64,000 bases of DNA from Draconibacterium halophilum (GTDB lineage: Bacteria > Bacteroidota > Bacteroidia > Bacteroidales > Prolixibacteraceae): the NCBI RefSeq assembly GCF_010448835.1, contig NZ_CP048409.1:1-64000 (forward strand), read 5' to 3'. Below are positions 50,582 through 60,911 of this stretch, one piece after another (the stretch's first letter is position 1; the number at the start of each line of letters is the position of its first letter). Made by a program: the position numbers and the translations under genes. The notes under the pieces were generated by a model. That model did no database searches, was not told the origin of the DNA, and was given only the letters and a program-made list of their open reading frames with translations.

Positions 50582-50608
50582 AAGCCACTTGCATTTTGCA
50601 AATGGCTT
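50582..50608 (-). terminator. terminator of an upstream minus-strand transcript
   Basis: AAGCCA and TGGCTT flank TTGCA/TGCAA (one mismatch), giving a long hairpin. On the minus strand it continues into T6. The nearest upstream minus-strand gene ends 340 bp away, so it terminates either a long 3' UTR or an unannotated RNA. Confidence 0.7.
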
Positions 50609-50949
50609 CAAAAAACTCTGTGCTGTCTCATCAATTACCCTTCGCAGTGATAATTAAATACTCATAAAAAAACTGCTTTTCTGAACGCCTGCGAAAATTG
50701 CGCTTTTTACACAGCCTAAACATGACAAATGTCAATAGTTATCAGAGCTAAAATCTGTTCGATTTAACGCTTCTTAAGTGAATTCGAAAAAAATAAACGA
50801 AACCTTAATTGAAAATGCATGAAGGATAGAAAATGACAGTGTTTTTTCTGTTTATCTAGCAGAATGAAACTTACTAAAAAGTTAAAATTTTTCTTCGGTA
50901 ATTTCAATATAAAAACACATTTACATAGGCAGATTCGATAGTCTTAGCT
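50609..50949. other. 341-bp gene-free AT-rich region
   Basis: No credible reading frame on either strand. With the terminator at its left end this could be the 3' UTR of the acyl-CoA synthetase transcript or hold a small RNA. I found no clear promoter inside it. Confidence 0.4.
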
Positions 50950-52602
50950 TCAAATAATTTCGATTCCTTTCTCTTTGCAGAGATCTACCGACATTTCGCT
51001 CAGTTTGTATTTTTGAATCTTTCCGCTGGCAGTCATCGGGAAATCATCGACAAAAAAGATGTACTTTGGAATTTTAAAGCGTGCAATATTACCGCGGCAA
51101 AAATCAACAATCTCTTCTTCGCTGAGGGTTTCTCCTTTTTTCAATTTGATAAAAGCACCAACAGCTTCACCGTATTTTTTACTGGGAACTCCGGCAACTT
51201 CTACGGCTTCAATTTGTGGTAAACGATAAAGATAATTTTCAATCTCGCGCGGGTATATATTTTCACCACCACGCACAATCATATCTTTAATACGTCCTGT
51301 AATTTTATAAAATCCATCTTCGGTTTTTACAGCCAAATCGCCCGAGTGTAACCATCCTTCTTTATCGATAACCTTTGCTGTTTCATCAGGATTATTGTAA
51401 TACCCTTTCATTACATTATAACCGCGACAACAAATTTCTCCCTGCTCTCCCAGCTTACATTCTTCGCCGGTTTCAGGATCTACTATTTTCACTTCAACAT
51501 TTGGGAATTCAAAACCAACCGTGGCAGACCGAACTTCAACAGAATTATGGGTACGGGTAGCAGTCATTCCGGGCGAACTTTCGGTTAAGCCGTACACAAT
51601 AATAATGTCTTTCATGTTCATTTTATCCATCACCTGTCGCATGGTTTCAATCGGGCAAAGAGAGCCCGCCATAATTCCGGTTCGCAACGACGACAGATCG
51701 AACATATCAAACATGGGATGATTCAGCTCGGCAATAAACATGGTTGGCACACCGTAAAGTGCCGTACACTTTTCTTTTTGCACCGAAGCAAGAACCAGTA
51801 AGGGATCAAAATCTTCGGTGAATACCATTGTTGCTCCGTGCGAAACAATGGCGCATACGGCCAGCACACAACCAAAACAATGGAATAATGGAACACAAAC
51901 CAATAAACGGTCATCTTCGGTGTATTTCATGCATTCGCCGGTTGCAAATCCATTATTCAGAATATTGTGGTGCGTAAGCATTACTCCTTTCGGAAAACCT
52001 GTTGTTCCTGAGGTATATTGCATATTCACCACATCGTGGCAATTGAGCGTTTCTTTTACACTTTCCAGTTCCAGGTCATCAATGTGGCTTCCCAGCAGCA
52101 TCAACTCATCGGTATTGTACATACCACGATGTTTCTGCTGGCCCACAAATCCAACATTTTTAAGTTCCGGAAATTTTTCAGACTTCAGCTTTCCGCGTGC
52201 CTGGGTTTTTAGTTCCGGAACCAGCTCAAACATCATCTTCACATAATCGCTGTCGCGGTAACCATCAACAATAAAAAGCGAGTTGATATCGGCATTTTGC
52301 AGCAGATACTCCAATTCGGCCAGTTTGTAATTGGTATTAACCGTTACCAGGATTGCACCGATTTTTGCCGTGGCAAACATTAGCGTAGTCCAGTCAGGAA
52401 CATTTTTTGCCCAAACACCTACTTTATCTCCCGGTTTTATACCAATAAAAAGCAGCCCTTTTGCCAGGCGGTCAACCCGTTCGTTAAACTGCTTATACGA
52501 AAAACGCAGGTTACGATCGGGATAAACAATAAAATCTTTGTCTGGTGTTTCGAAAGCCCATTTTTCAAGTATATTTCCTAAGGTATAATCAAGTAGTTGC
52601 AT
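50950..52602 (-). CDS. AMP-dependent acyl-CoA synthetase
   Basis: A 550-residue ANL-superfamily ligase that activates a carboxylic acid, probably a medium- or long-chain fatty acid, as acyl-AMP and then acyl-CoA. Motifs: P-loop-like YTSGTTGFPKGV, IIVYGLTESSP, GEICCRGYNVMKGYYNNPDETAKV, LHSGDLAV, GRIKDMIVRGGENIYP and the C-terminal lysine in TASGKIQKYKL. Its start lies 15 bp after the XRE-cupin gene, so that regulator is its likely controller. The acid specificity is not readable by eye. Confidence 0.94.
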   Translation of the reverse strand: MQLLDYTLGNILEKWAFETPDKDFIVYPDRNLRFSYKQFNERVDRLAKGLLFIGIKPGDKVGVWAKNVPDWTTLMFATAKIGAILVTVNTNYKLAELEYLLQNADINSLFIVDGYRDSDYVKMMFELVPELKTQARGKLKSEKFPELKNVGFVGQQKHRGMYNTDELMLLGSHIDDLELESVKETLNCHDVVNMQYTSGTTGFPKGVMLTHHNILNNGFATGECMKYTEDDRLLVCVPLFHCFGCVLAVCAIVSHGATMVFTEDFDPLLVLASVQKEKCTALYGVPTMFIAELNHPMFDMFDLSSLRTGIMAGSLCPIETMRQVMDKMNMKDIIIVYGLTESSPGMTATRTHNSVEVRSATVGFEFPNVEVKIVDPETGEECKLGEQGEICCRGYNVMKGYYNNPDETAKVIDKEGWLHSGDLAVKTEDGFYKITGRIKDMIVRGGENIYPREIENYLYRLPQIEAVEVAGVPSKKYGEAVGAFIKLKKGETLSEEEIVDFCRGNIARFKIPKYIFFVDDFPMTASGKIQKYKLSEMSVDLCKEKGIEII

Positions 52603-52617
52603 GTAAACGGTTTTAAA

Positions 52618-53193
52618 TTATACGGGTGTGTAAACTACTGCAAGAATTTTGGCAGCTTGTTCGCCGGCTGCGTGAATATTATGAGCTACAACCGAATCAA
52701 GGTAAATGGTGTCGCCTTTATGCAGGAGATACACTTCTTTTCCATAATTGATCTCAACACTTCCGTCGAGTATATAAAGAAACTCTTCGCCCTCGTGCGA
52801 TGAAAGTTTATAATCCGACTCTTCAGAAGGCTCTATTTCCACCAAAAACGGCTCCATATGTCTACCGGCTTTTGCCTGAGCCAACGAGAAAAAGTTCAGG
52901 TGCTCACGCGTACTTTCGTCTTTGGTAGAAAAGCTTAAGCTCTCTTCAGCATTGCCGGCATTTACCAATGCCGGACCAATTGTTTCCTGATCGTCGAGAA
53001 AAGTACCGATTCGTACTCCCATTGCTCGCGATATTTTAATCAATACGCCCAACGAAGGAACATTCCCTTCGTCTTCGATCAACTGCAGTTGTCCTTCATC
53101 TAGATTAGCCTGCAATGCCAGATCTTCACGAGAAAGTTGTCTGAACTCACGAAACTCTTTAATTTTACTACCTATCTTTTTCCGGTTTTTCAT
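52618..53193 (-). CDS. XRE-family regulator with cupin domain
   Basis: A 191-residue regulator with an N-terminal XRE helix-turn-helix (about 8-65; IKEFREFRQLSREDLALQAN) and a C-terminal cupin_2 sensor (about 115-185; EFLYILDGSVEINYGKEVYLLHKGDTIYLDS). This design controls nearby catabolic or transport genes in response to a small ligand. It precedes the acyl-CoA synthetase with a 15-bp gap, so autoregulation of the pair by an acyl-CoA or free acid is a fair guess. No operator was identified. Confidence 0.93.
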   Translation of the reverse strand: MKNRKKIGSKIKEFREFRQLSREDLALQANLDEGQLQLIEDEGNVPSLGVLIKISRAMGVRIGTFLDDQETIGPALVNAGNAEESLSFSTKDESTREHLNFFSLAQAKAGRHMEPFLVEIEPSEESDYKLSSHEGEEFLYILDGSVEINYGKEVYLLHKGDTIYLDSVVAHNIHAAGEQAAKILAVVYTPV

Positions 53194-53231
53194 CTTAGTA
53201 AATTTTTACTTTGTATGATATAAGATGCCTG

Positions 53232-53247
53232 CCTGTCGGCAGACAGG
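53232..53247. repeat. short GC-rich hairpin repeat
   Basis: CCTGTC-GGCA-GACAGG is a perfect 6-bp stem with a 4-nt loop, preceded by GCCTG. Sequences of this type recur between genes in Bacteroidota (from memory). It lies in the 291-bp gap upstream of the XRE-cupin gene; the rest of that gap holds only the glgP terminator and weak ORFs. Confidence 0.4.
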
Positions 53248-53402
53248 GAACTCGCCCCGATTTACCGAGGCTCGTTTCATAAGACATATGATTTTGGTGT
53301 AAAAATAATAGTTTGAATGAAATGTAAAAATGACGTAATTACTATTTTGTCTTTCATTTATTTTTTGAAACTTAAGTTGCACTGCAGCCAGAACAAATAC
53401 GG

Positions 53403-53433
53403 CAATAAAAAAGGTGCCCAAACGAGCACCTTT
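53403..53433 (-). terminator. terminator after glgP
   Basis: AAAGGTGC (53410-53417) and GCACCTTT (53426-53433) form a perfect stem; the minus-strand side continues into T6 then ATT. It lies 51 bp past the glgP stop. Confidence 0.85.
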
Positions 53434-53484
53434 CCATATATTTCATTATTGTTTTGTAAACAATGTCAATGTATCACCGCTGAT

Positions 53485-56057
53485 TTAGCTAATCCATTTA
53501 ACAAATCTGAAATCCTGGCGATGTGGCAATTCCGGATGTTTGGCATACAACCTGAAACTGTAGGAGAAGGATCCCGGATGATCAGGTAAAATTGCATGTT
53601 TATAACAACAGGTTGTACCTTCGGTTTTCTCAGGAATAAATTCAACTGTATCTACAATTTTTTCCTGTCCGTCGTCTTTACTTTCGGCAACCAACAACTC
53701 AACACCAACTTCCTCCGGCTTAAGACCTTTTAAGTCAACCGTTACTTTTACCGGATACTTATCGCCCATCATCATAGTGTGTGCAATACCATCGATGATT
53801 TCGATGTTTTTCACCTCAATACCATCCCACTTTGCAGCCACTTTTGCTTTCCAGGCAGCAATTTCTTTTGCCAGCTTAAAACCATCAGCATTCACACGTT
53901 GTGCACGCTCAAACTGAGGGTTATAATACCGATCCTGGTAATCGCGCACCATTCGTGATGTGGTAAAGTTTGGCGATACATTAGCAATGGTATTTTTAAC
54001 ATACCCCACCCATTTTTCCGGAATATCGTGCTGGTTGCGACCATAATACGCAGGCACAACTTCCTCTTCCAGAATATTGTAAATGGTTTCGGCATCCAGT
54101 TCATCCTGAAAATCCTGAACATCGTAGGCACGTTCGGCAGGCAGTGCCCATCCGGCATCTTTCTTATAGCCTTCAACCCACCAGCCATCAAGAACAGAAA
54201 AGTGCAGGGTACCATTCATTACACCTTTTTCTCCACTGGTTCCCGAAGCTTCTAACGGCCGGGTTGGCGTGTTCATCCAAACATCAACACCTTGCAACAG
54301 CATTTTTGCCAGGTTCATGTCATAATTCTGAACAAAAAGAATTTTACCTCTAAATTCCGGGCGTTTTGATACTTCAACAATATTTTTGATCAGATCCTGT
54401 CCTGCTTTGTCGGCAGGGTGAGCTTTACCGGCAAAAATAAACTGTACCGGACGACCGGGATCGTTTACAATTTTAGCTAAACGGTTGAGATCGCGAAACA
54501 ACAAGTGGGCACGTTTATAAGTGGCAAACCTGCGCGCAAAACCAATTGTCAATGTATTCGGATTCAGTTTTCCCAGGATTTCGCTGATCAACTTCGGATT
54601 CTCCGACCGCTTAATCCAGTTATCTGAGAAACGATCCTTAATATAGTTAATCAGCTTTTGACGTAATTTTTTACGCAGCTCCCAAATCTCGGAATCCGGA
54701 ACGTTGTATATATTTTTCCAAACATCAAAATCCAATTGATTGGTTGGAAATTCCTCACCAAAATATTTTTTATGAATGTCTTTCCATTCCTGTGCTGCCC
54801 AGGTTGGGTAGTGAACTCCGTTGGTTACATAGCCAATTTCCAGCTCTTCCTCCAAGTATCCCTGAAACAGATCTTTAAGTACTGCTTTACTAACATCGCC
54901 GTGCAACATACTTACCCCGTTAATTCCCTGCGATAGGTTGCTGGCCAGGTAACTCATGTTAAAATGATCTTCTTCAACCCTGGCTTTACCCAACATTTCG
55001 AAGTCTTCCCAGGTCAGTCCAAGCTTTTCAGGGAAGAAATTCATATAATGACGGAACATATCATTATGGAAAGAGTCGTGCCCGGCCGGAACCGGCGTGT
55101 GTGTTGTAAACACTGTTGATGCATTTACAGCCTCTTTTGCTTCAGCATACGAAAGCTTCTGTTCTGCCATTAAGTTAGCAATGCGCTGTATACCTATAAA
55201 CGCGGCGTGTCCTTCGTTACAATGGTAAATATCTGAATTTACTCCCAGTTTTTTTAGTGCCTGAATACCCCCAAACCGAGTAACATTTCTTGTTTCAATC
55301 GGTTTTCGTTGTCGCCACCGTATAAATGGTGGGTTACAAAACGGTCGGCATCGTTGTTTTCGTGATGATCGGCATCAAGCAAATACAGTTTTACAGAACC
55401 AATATTGGTTTGCCAAACACGTGCAATTAATGTTCTTCCCGGATATTGCGCCTCAACGCGCACCCATTCGCCATTTGCATCCAAAGCGGGTTGCACCGGA
55501 ATTTGCGAGAATTGCTGTGCATCGTAAACAGCCATCTGCTCGCCATGTAAATTCAGTGTTTGTTTAAAATATCCATAACGATACAATAACCCTACAGCAA
55601 CCAGCTTTACTTTCATATCACTAGCCTCTTTCAGGTAATCACCGGCAAGAATCCCCAAACCTCCTGAAAATATTTTTAAGCTATCGTGCAAACCATACTC
55701 CATGCTAAAATAGGAGATTCCAGGTCCTGAAAGATCCTTACGTGCATCGAGATATTGGTTGAACTTTGCATTTACTTCGTGCATTTTAGCTACGAACATT
55801 TCGTCGCTTTCCAGCTCTTTGAAACGATTATAGCTTACGCGGTCGAGTAAAACAATTGGATTATGGGCACATTCTTCCCAAATATCTGCATCAATTTTCT
55901 CGAACAATTCGCGTGCTTCAGTATTCCAAACCCACCACAGGTTTTTTGAAAGATCACGCAGTGGTGAAAGACTTTCGGGAACGTTTGATTCTACAATTAT
56001 CCGTTTCCATACCGGTTCTCCCACAACCGGGTTCTTTATAAATTTTTTATCTTCCAT
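53485..56057 (-). pseudogene. glgP: alpha-glucan phosphorylase, split by a 1-base frameshift
   Basis: Two frames together encode one alpha-glucan phosphorylase (GT35, about 857 residues) that releases glucose-1-phosphate from glycogen or maltodextrin. The N-terminal part (56057-55254) reads to ...KQEMLLGLGVFRH and then stops. Shifting one base at the G5 run (55268-55272; C5 on the plus strand) continues as GGIQALKKLGVNSDIYHCNEGHAAFIG, and on to NLMAEQKL, where the second frame begins. The PLP-lysine block EASGTSGEKGVMNG is intact. Everything outside the run is undamaged, so a sequencing or assembly error in the homopolymer is most likely. True inactivation or ribosomal slippage remain possible. 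Start ATG 56057 follows a -7 box at 56133. Confidence 0.85.
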
Positions 56058-56132
56058 TTTCTTCTTATTTTTTAAATTACAAACTATGCTCCACGAGCAA
56101 GTTATTCGCTTTAACTCTCTTATTGCAATCTG

Positions 56133-56140
56133 CAAAACTA
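56133..56140 (-). promoter_or_regulatory. -7 box upstream of glgP
   Basis: TAGTTTTG then CA on the minus strand fits TAnnTTTG, 76 bp before the ATG. It suggests glgP can be expressed apart from the upstream glycogen genes. No clear -33 element. Confidence 0.4.
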
Positions 56141-56210
56141 ACCTAACATTTTTATAAACTGTTTGTTATACAATTATCATTAAGTGAATTTAATGTTAGC
56201 AACAAATTGC

Positions 56211-57539
56211 CTATTTCTTTTTCCGTGAAGTCGTCTTTTGCTTTTTTGTTTTTTGCAAACGTCGCAAATCGGCTTCCATTCTTATTATCTTTTCTTCTTT
56301 CTCCTCCAATAAACGATGAAGTGATGCTATTTCATTTTCCACTTCACTTTCCGGAACGTGCGCATTTAAACGGATTTTAAAATCACTCAGCACATTCATA
56401 TAATTTATAAAAGCTTCGTAGGGCGAATCGAAATGACTATATGACCGGTGCGGATTTCCATCGGCAAAATACTTGGTCGACATATAAAAGAAATGGTCGC
56501 TTGCCTGCAGGTAATTCCAATCTTTCCGAATTTCAGCATCGGTGCATCGGGCCATTTGTGCTTTCATTGCATACAACTTTTCAAAGGCCTCTTTCTGCAT
56601 CTCGTTACCCAGCCAGGCACTTAAATCGCGCTCTTCGTCGGACCATGAAATTGGATGCGGAACACTAACAACCGAAACCGGCTGAAGTTCCTCCACCGCT
56701 TCGGACGGTGTTGCAAACTTTAAGGTCTCGCTTTTTATTATTTGCTCAGCCAACGCTTTTAAAAAGGCAAAAATTCCGGCCTCTTTTGGTTGGCGACTTC
56801 CGAACGAATCGTAGCCCATAAATAAGTTTATAAGCTCTTCTTTCTCTCCGGAATTTTCCAACCAGCGCACATACTTTTCTGCTGTCAACGGGTACTCATC
56901 CCAGTTTTCATCTGAAAACCGAAACCCAATATCGTCGCTGAGTGTATAATTGCGCATCAACACTTTTAAACGCGGGTTTATGGCGTTTACATACAGGAAA
57001 TTCGGACTTTTCCATCCCAGAACATGTTTTGCTCCTTCGGTTAACATGGCCGAATAGCCCAATTTGGCCACCTTCTCTCCAATTTCGTCGGAATATATCA
57101 TTTCGGTATTTCGAAAAACACGTGGCTTCTGACCGAATAGCCTGTATATCTGATCGTCGTGCGTTTTAACCTGATCGGTAAACGCCTCTAAATCGTTATA
57201 GAAACTTAACGAATGCGAGTATGTTTCGGCTAAAAATTCAACACAACCTGTTTTTGCCAATTTCTGAAACGACTGGATAACTTCTGGCGCATAAAGCTCC
57301 AACTGCTCAAGAGCCACGCCGGTTATCGAAAAAGCCACTTTAAACTTATCGCCCAGTTTATCAGCCAGCTCGAGTAACAATTTATTGGCCGGTAAATAAC
57401 TTGCATCGGCTATATTTCGGAGAATACTTTCGTTTGAATAATCGTCGTAATAATAGTGGTCGTTACCGATATCGAAAAAACGATAACGCCGGTGCCTAAA
57501 AGGTTGATGTATTTGAAAAAACAAACAAATTGACTTCAT
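56211..57539 (-). CDS. GH57 alpha-amylase/glucanotransferase-type enzyme
   Basis: A 442-residue GH57 enzyme. Conserved regions in order: HQPFRHRRY near the start, GCVEFLAETYSHSL, and the nucleophile Glu146 in FRNTEMIYSDEIG, then LFMGYDSFGSRQ, which holds the likely acid/base Asp. The C-terminus (about 400-442) is a charged coiled coil with a very basic tail. GH57 members hydrolyse or rearrange alpha-1,4 glucan. It is 10 bp after the glycogen-synthase-like gene, so it belongs to glycogen or maltodextrin turnover. There is no signal peptide, so it is cytoplasmic. Confidence 0.93.
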   Translation of the reverse strand: MKSICLFFQIHQPFRHRRYRFFDIGNDHYYYDDYSNESILRNIADASYLPANKLLLELADKLGDKFKVAFSITGVALEQLELYAPEVIQSFQKLAKTGCVEFLAETYSHSLSFYNDLEAFTDQVKTHDDQIYRLFGQKPRVFRNTEMIYSDEIGEKVAKLGYSAMLTEGAKHVLGWKSPNFLYVNAINPRLKVLMRNYTLSDDIGFRFSDENWDEYPLTAEKYVRWLENSGEKEELINLFMGYDSFGSRQPKEAGIFAFLKALAEQIIKSETLKFATPSEAVEELQPVSVVSVPHPISWSDEERDLSAWLGNEMQKEAFEKLYAMKAQMARCTDAEIRKDWNYLQASDHFFYMSTKYFADGNPHRSYSHFDSPYEAFINYMNVLSDFKIRLNAHVPESEVENEIASLHRLLEEKEEKIIRMEADLRRLQKTKKQKTTSRKKK

Positions 57540-57549
57540 AATAGCTGGA

Positions 57550-58842
57550 TTAATGATCTTGTAAAGTACTCTGATAAACTTTTTTCACTTCGTTGGCCGA
57601 GTGGGTCCACTTTAATTCCTCCACTTCAATTTTTCCTTCACTCTTAAAGTGCTGTGCCAAAGAGGTATAATTTAATACACCATAAATGGCATCGGCCATT
57701 GCATAGGTATCCCAAAAATCGATTTTTATGGCATGTTTTAAAATTTCGGATACTCCCGATTGGTTGGATATAATAACCGGAACGTTTAGCTGCATGGCTT
57801 CAAGCGGTACAATTCCAAAAGGTTCCGACACCGATGGCATTACAAACACATCGGTCATGCTAAAAAGATCTATCACATCGTTCCCTTTCAAAAAACCGGT
57901 AAAATGAAATTTGTCGGCGATACCAAGTGCTGCTGTTCGCGCCACCATTTCGTTCATCATATCGCCACTTCCGGCCATTACAAAACGGGCATTCTGCATT
58001 TTTTTCAGCACCATGTTTGCAGCTTCAACAAAATAACCGGGGCCCTTTTGTATGGTTATCCGTCCTAAAAAAGTAACCACTTTATCGTTTACACCTTTTG
58101 TCGGCAAAGTTCCTTTTTCTTTATTTACTGAATCAACAGCATTATAAACAGTAACTACTTTTTCGGGGGAAATACCGTATTTTTCGATTACCATTTTCCG
58201 GGTGAGATTGCTCACTGCAATAATTTTATCGGCAGCTTCCATTCCTTCGCGCTCAATGGCATAAACCCGTGGGTTTACATCTCCTCCGCTTCGGTCGAAA
58301 TCGGTGGCATGCACATGAATAACCAATGGTTTTCCACTGGCCTTGCTGGCAGCAATTCCTGCCGGATAAGTAAGCCAATCGTGTGCATGAATTATATCGC
58401 AGGGATTATCTTTAGCTATTAAACGGGCCACAAGCGCATAATCGCGAATTTCTTTTAGCAAATCGGGGCCATAACCTCCGCTAAATTCAATTTTAGAGTT
58501 TTCGTCGGTTTCAACAAATTTTGTTTGGCGCGTGTAGCGTTTGCTTTTTAATGTCCAGAATTCGTCTTCGGAAACATAGGGAAGAATGGGCGAATCTACT
58601 TCAAGGTATTCCATTGTTTTCTCGCTCTCATCAAAACTAAAGGTCGTTCGGTTAACGGGAATAGTATTGGCTCCAATCAATTTCATTCGCGATGGATCTT
58701 CATCGCCAAAAGCCTTCGGAACAACAAAAGTCACATCAATTTCTTTAATTTCCGCCATCCCTTTTGTAAGTCCGTAACATGCCGTCCCCAATCCACCGGA
58801 GATATGGGGAGGAAATTCCCATCCAAACATTAATACCTTCAT
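57550..58842 (-). CDS. glycogen synthase-like glycosyltransferase (GT4/GT5)
   Basis: A 430-residue GT-B enzyme. The N-terminus MKVLMFGWEFPPHISGGLGTACYGL has the GGLG donor-loop pattern of glycogen/starch synthases, and the C-terminal domain carries VTFLGRITIQKGPGYF and the E-x7-E motif SEPFGIVPLEAM. This is the short Bacteroidota form found in glycogen clusters. It probably elongates glycogen from a nucleotide-glucose. No glgC (ADP-glucose pyrophosphorylase) is in the window, so the donor is not known. It sits between the debranching enzyme and GH57 genes. Confidence 0.92.
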   Translation of the reverse strand: MKVLMFGWEFPPHISGGLGTACYGLTKGMAEIKEIDVTFVVPKAFGDEDPSRMKLIGANTIPVNRTTFSFDESEKTMEYLEVDSPILPYVSEDEFWTLKSKRYTRQTKFVETDENSKIEFSGGYGPDLLKEIRDYALVARLIAKDNPCDIIHAHDWLTYPAGIAASKASGKPLVIHVHATDFDRSGGDVNPRVYAIEREGMEAADKIIAVSNLTRKMVIEKYGISPEKVVTVYNAVDSVNKEKGTLPTKGVNDKVVTFLGRITIQKGPGYFVEAANMVLKKMQNARFVMAGSGDMMNEMVARTAALGIADKFHFTGFLKGNDVIDLFSMTDVFVMPSVSEPFGIVPLEAMQLNVPVIISNQSGVSEILKHAIKIDFWDTYAMADAIYGVLNYTSLAQHFKSEGKIEVEELKWTHSANEVKKVYQSTLQDH

Positions 58843-58894
58843 GTGCTATTTAAATTAACCGGTTGTTTCCAATACTCAAAAACATTTTTTTGGT

Positions 58895-60841
58895 TTACTC
58901 TATATAGTTCTGTACTAAATCGAGAGCATACGATACTCCTGCCACATTCCACGCCTGAGAAATTGCTCCCTTACCAACATGCGGCGGATCGCCATCATAC
59001 ATCTCAGGAATATTCCCAATACAATGCTCTGTCATTTCGGCTTCAAAACTTTCCATAATCTGTTTCACAAACGGCAAGCCTCCCCGCTTATGAATTTTTA
59101 AATAGGCTTCAACAAAGAACTGTAGTAACCACGGCCACACCGCTCCCTGATGCAACGCCAACTCCCTGTCTTTCGGGCTTCCTGAAATAATACCAAAATA
59201 GCGCAAATGATCGGGCGACAATGTTCGCAGCCCCCTGTTTGTTAACAACTTACGCTTAACAACACTCAACACCTGCTTTTGCTGTTCTTTTGCAAGCGGT
59301 GTATAATCCATAGCCACGGCAATAAGCATATTCGGCCGAACTGCCCATTCGTGCTGCTCGTCTTTCACTACATCAGCCAGATAACCGTGCTCCGCGCTCC
59401 AAAAGGTTTTAAGAAACGACTGTGCTACTTTTTTGCACATGTGTTTCCATTCAAGGATAAACTCGCGATCGCCTGCCATATCGGCCAAATCAAGCGCAAA
59501 ACAAATGGCATTGAACCACAATGCATTCACTTCAACAGCCATTCCGGCACGTGGCAACACCGCTTTTCCATCGATACTGGAATTCATCCAGGTTAATGCC
59601 GTGTCTTTCTTTTCGGCATAAATCAACCCGTTGGGCAGTACTTTTATGTAGTCCAGTTTCTGATCGGTATAAGCGTTTAGAATCCGCTTAATCACTTCGC
59701 CATACATTTTCCAAAGCAGCTTTGGGTTGTTCTTTTTCTTTAAGTATTGCTGAATTACCCAAATAAACCATAACGAAGTGTCGGCCGAATGATATTGCAA
59801 CTGTTTATCCTTAATCTGATCGGGGAAAAAACCTTCGTTAAAATATTTTAGGTACGAATCCAGTATTTTTGCGCAAAGTTTCGAATCGTTAAACGACATA
59901 CACAATCCGGGCAGCGAAATAAAGGTTTGCCGTGTAATACTATTGTACCAGGGAAACCCGGCAATTATGTCGGCCGTATAACCTTCGTGCATGATAAACT
60001 GATGAGCAGCGCGTTCTAAAACACTGTTGAACGTCTCTTTGCCGCCACGTTTTTTCTGTTCTTTTGTAAAACGTTGTTTTAACGACACCGGATTGGCCTC
60101 TTTTAAACCTGCCGCAAAAACTATGGACTCACCTTTTTTCATCGCAAACTCAAAATAGCCCGGAACAAAAAGATCTTCAAGGTATTCGTAACCCCGGGTC
60201 AGCTCTTTCAGGTACTCAATATCGTAATACCAATCGGGCACGGCCACGTAGTCTACCGCTTTGCTGCATTGCATAAACAAATCGGGATAACCTTCGTACA
60301 AGCATGTTTTTATGCCGTTACCGGCCTTTCCAAACTTCCGGTTTACAAACATGTTTGCCTTGCTCAATTGATGAATATTTCGGAAAGCCAAAAATGGTTT
60401 CAATCGTAATGTTGTTGGCGAGGTGGCTTCTTCAAGCGTATATTTTATCAGTATTTGTTCCTCTTTTTCTACCAGCAACCGTTCTTTTGTAAGCACTACT
60501 CCGCCAACCCGGTAGGTTATTTTGGGTATCGCATCGAACTCTACATTACGGATGTATTTGTGCCCCTTTGGTTCATAGGTACCGCCTTTATAACGATGGA
60601 TTCCTAGGTTGAATTCGGCCTCGTTTTGTATAACTGTTTCATCGAGCGATGAAAGCAACACATGTTTTTCACCCCCAAAATTTTCAATAGGACACACCAG
60701 CAAACCGTGGTATTTTCGGGTATTGCAGCCGTTTAGCGTGGTGCTTAAATAAGAACCGGCTCTGTTTGATCGCAGTATTTCTTTGAACAGCGAATATTCA
60801 AGATTTACCAGCTGTTCCTTATCAAATTGAAGGTAATGCAT
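58895..60841 (-). CDS. glycogen debranching enzyme (GH133)
   Basis: A 648-residue amylo-alpha-1,6-glucosidase of the GH133 type, with an N-terminal GDE_N beta domain (about 20-230; SNRAGSYLSTTLNGCNTRKYHGLLV) and a C-terminal (alpha/alpha)6 barrel (about 280-640; GYTADIIAGFPWYNSITRQTFISLPGL, QYHSADTSLWFIWVIQQYL, LTWMNSSIDGKAVLPRAGMAVEVNALW, GAVWPWLLQFFVEAYL). It removes branch points left by the phosphorylase. Cytoplasmic, no signal. It lies 52 bp upstream of the glycogen-synthase-like gene. Confidence 0.95.
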   Translation of the reverse strand: MHYLQFDKEQLVNLEYSLFKEILRSNRAGSYLSTTLNGCNTRKYHGLLVCPIENFGGEKHVLLSSLDETVIQNEAEFNLGIHRYKGGTYEPKGHKYIRNVEFDAIPKITYRVGGVVLTKERLLVEKEEQILIKYTLEEATSPTTLRLKPFLAFRNIHQLSKANMFVNRKFGKAGNGIKTCLYEGYPDLFMQCSKAVDYVAVPDWYYDIEYLKELTRGYEYLEDLFVPGYFEFAMKKGESIVFAAGLKEANPVSLKQRFTKEQKKRGGKETFNSVLERAAHQFIMHEGYTADIIAGFPWYNSITRQTFISLPGLCMSFNDSKLCAKILDSYLKYFNEGFFPDQIKDKQLQYHSADTSLWFIWVIQQYLKKKNNPKLLWKMYGEVIKRILNAYTDQKLDYIKVLPNGLIYAEKKDTALTWMNSSIDGKAVLPRAGMAVEVNALWFNAICFALDLADMAGDREFILEWKHMCKKVAQSFLKTFWSAEHGYLADVVKDEQHEWAVRPNMLIAVAMDYTPLAKEQQKQVLSVVKRKLLTNRGLRTLSPDHLRYFGIISGSPKDRELALHQGAVWPWLLQFFVEAYLKIHKRGGLPFVKQIMESFEAEMTEHCIGNIPEMYDGDPPHVGKGAISQAWNVAGVSYALDLVQNYIE

Positions 60842-60911
60842 AACAGTATCACTTTGGTAAATTGAGTATTGATTCAGCGCAGAACGATGTTGCCCTACTA
60901 AGTTAAGAGAT

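Noticed and set aside
53206..53421. 71-codon minus-strand ORF between the XRE gene and glgP
   Set aside because: It overlaps a hairpin repeat and the glgP terminator and has no similarity I recognise.
53485..55170. Second glgP frame as an independent gene
   Set aside because: It begins in the middle of a phosphorylase domain and joins the upstream frame after a one-base correction.
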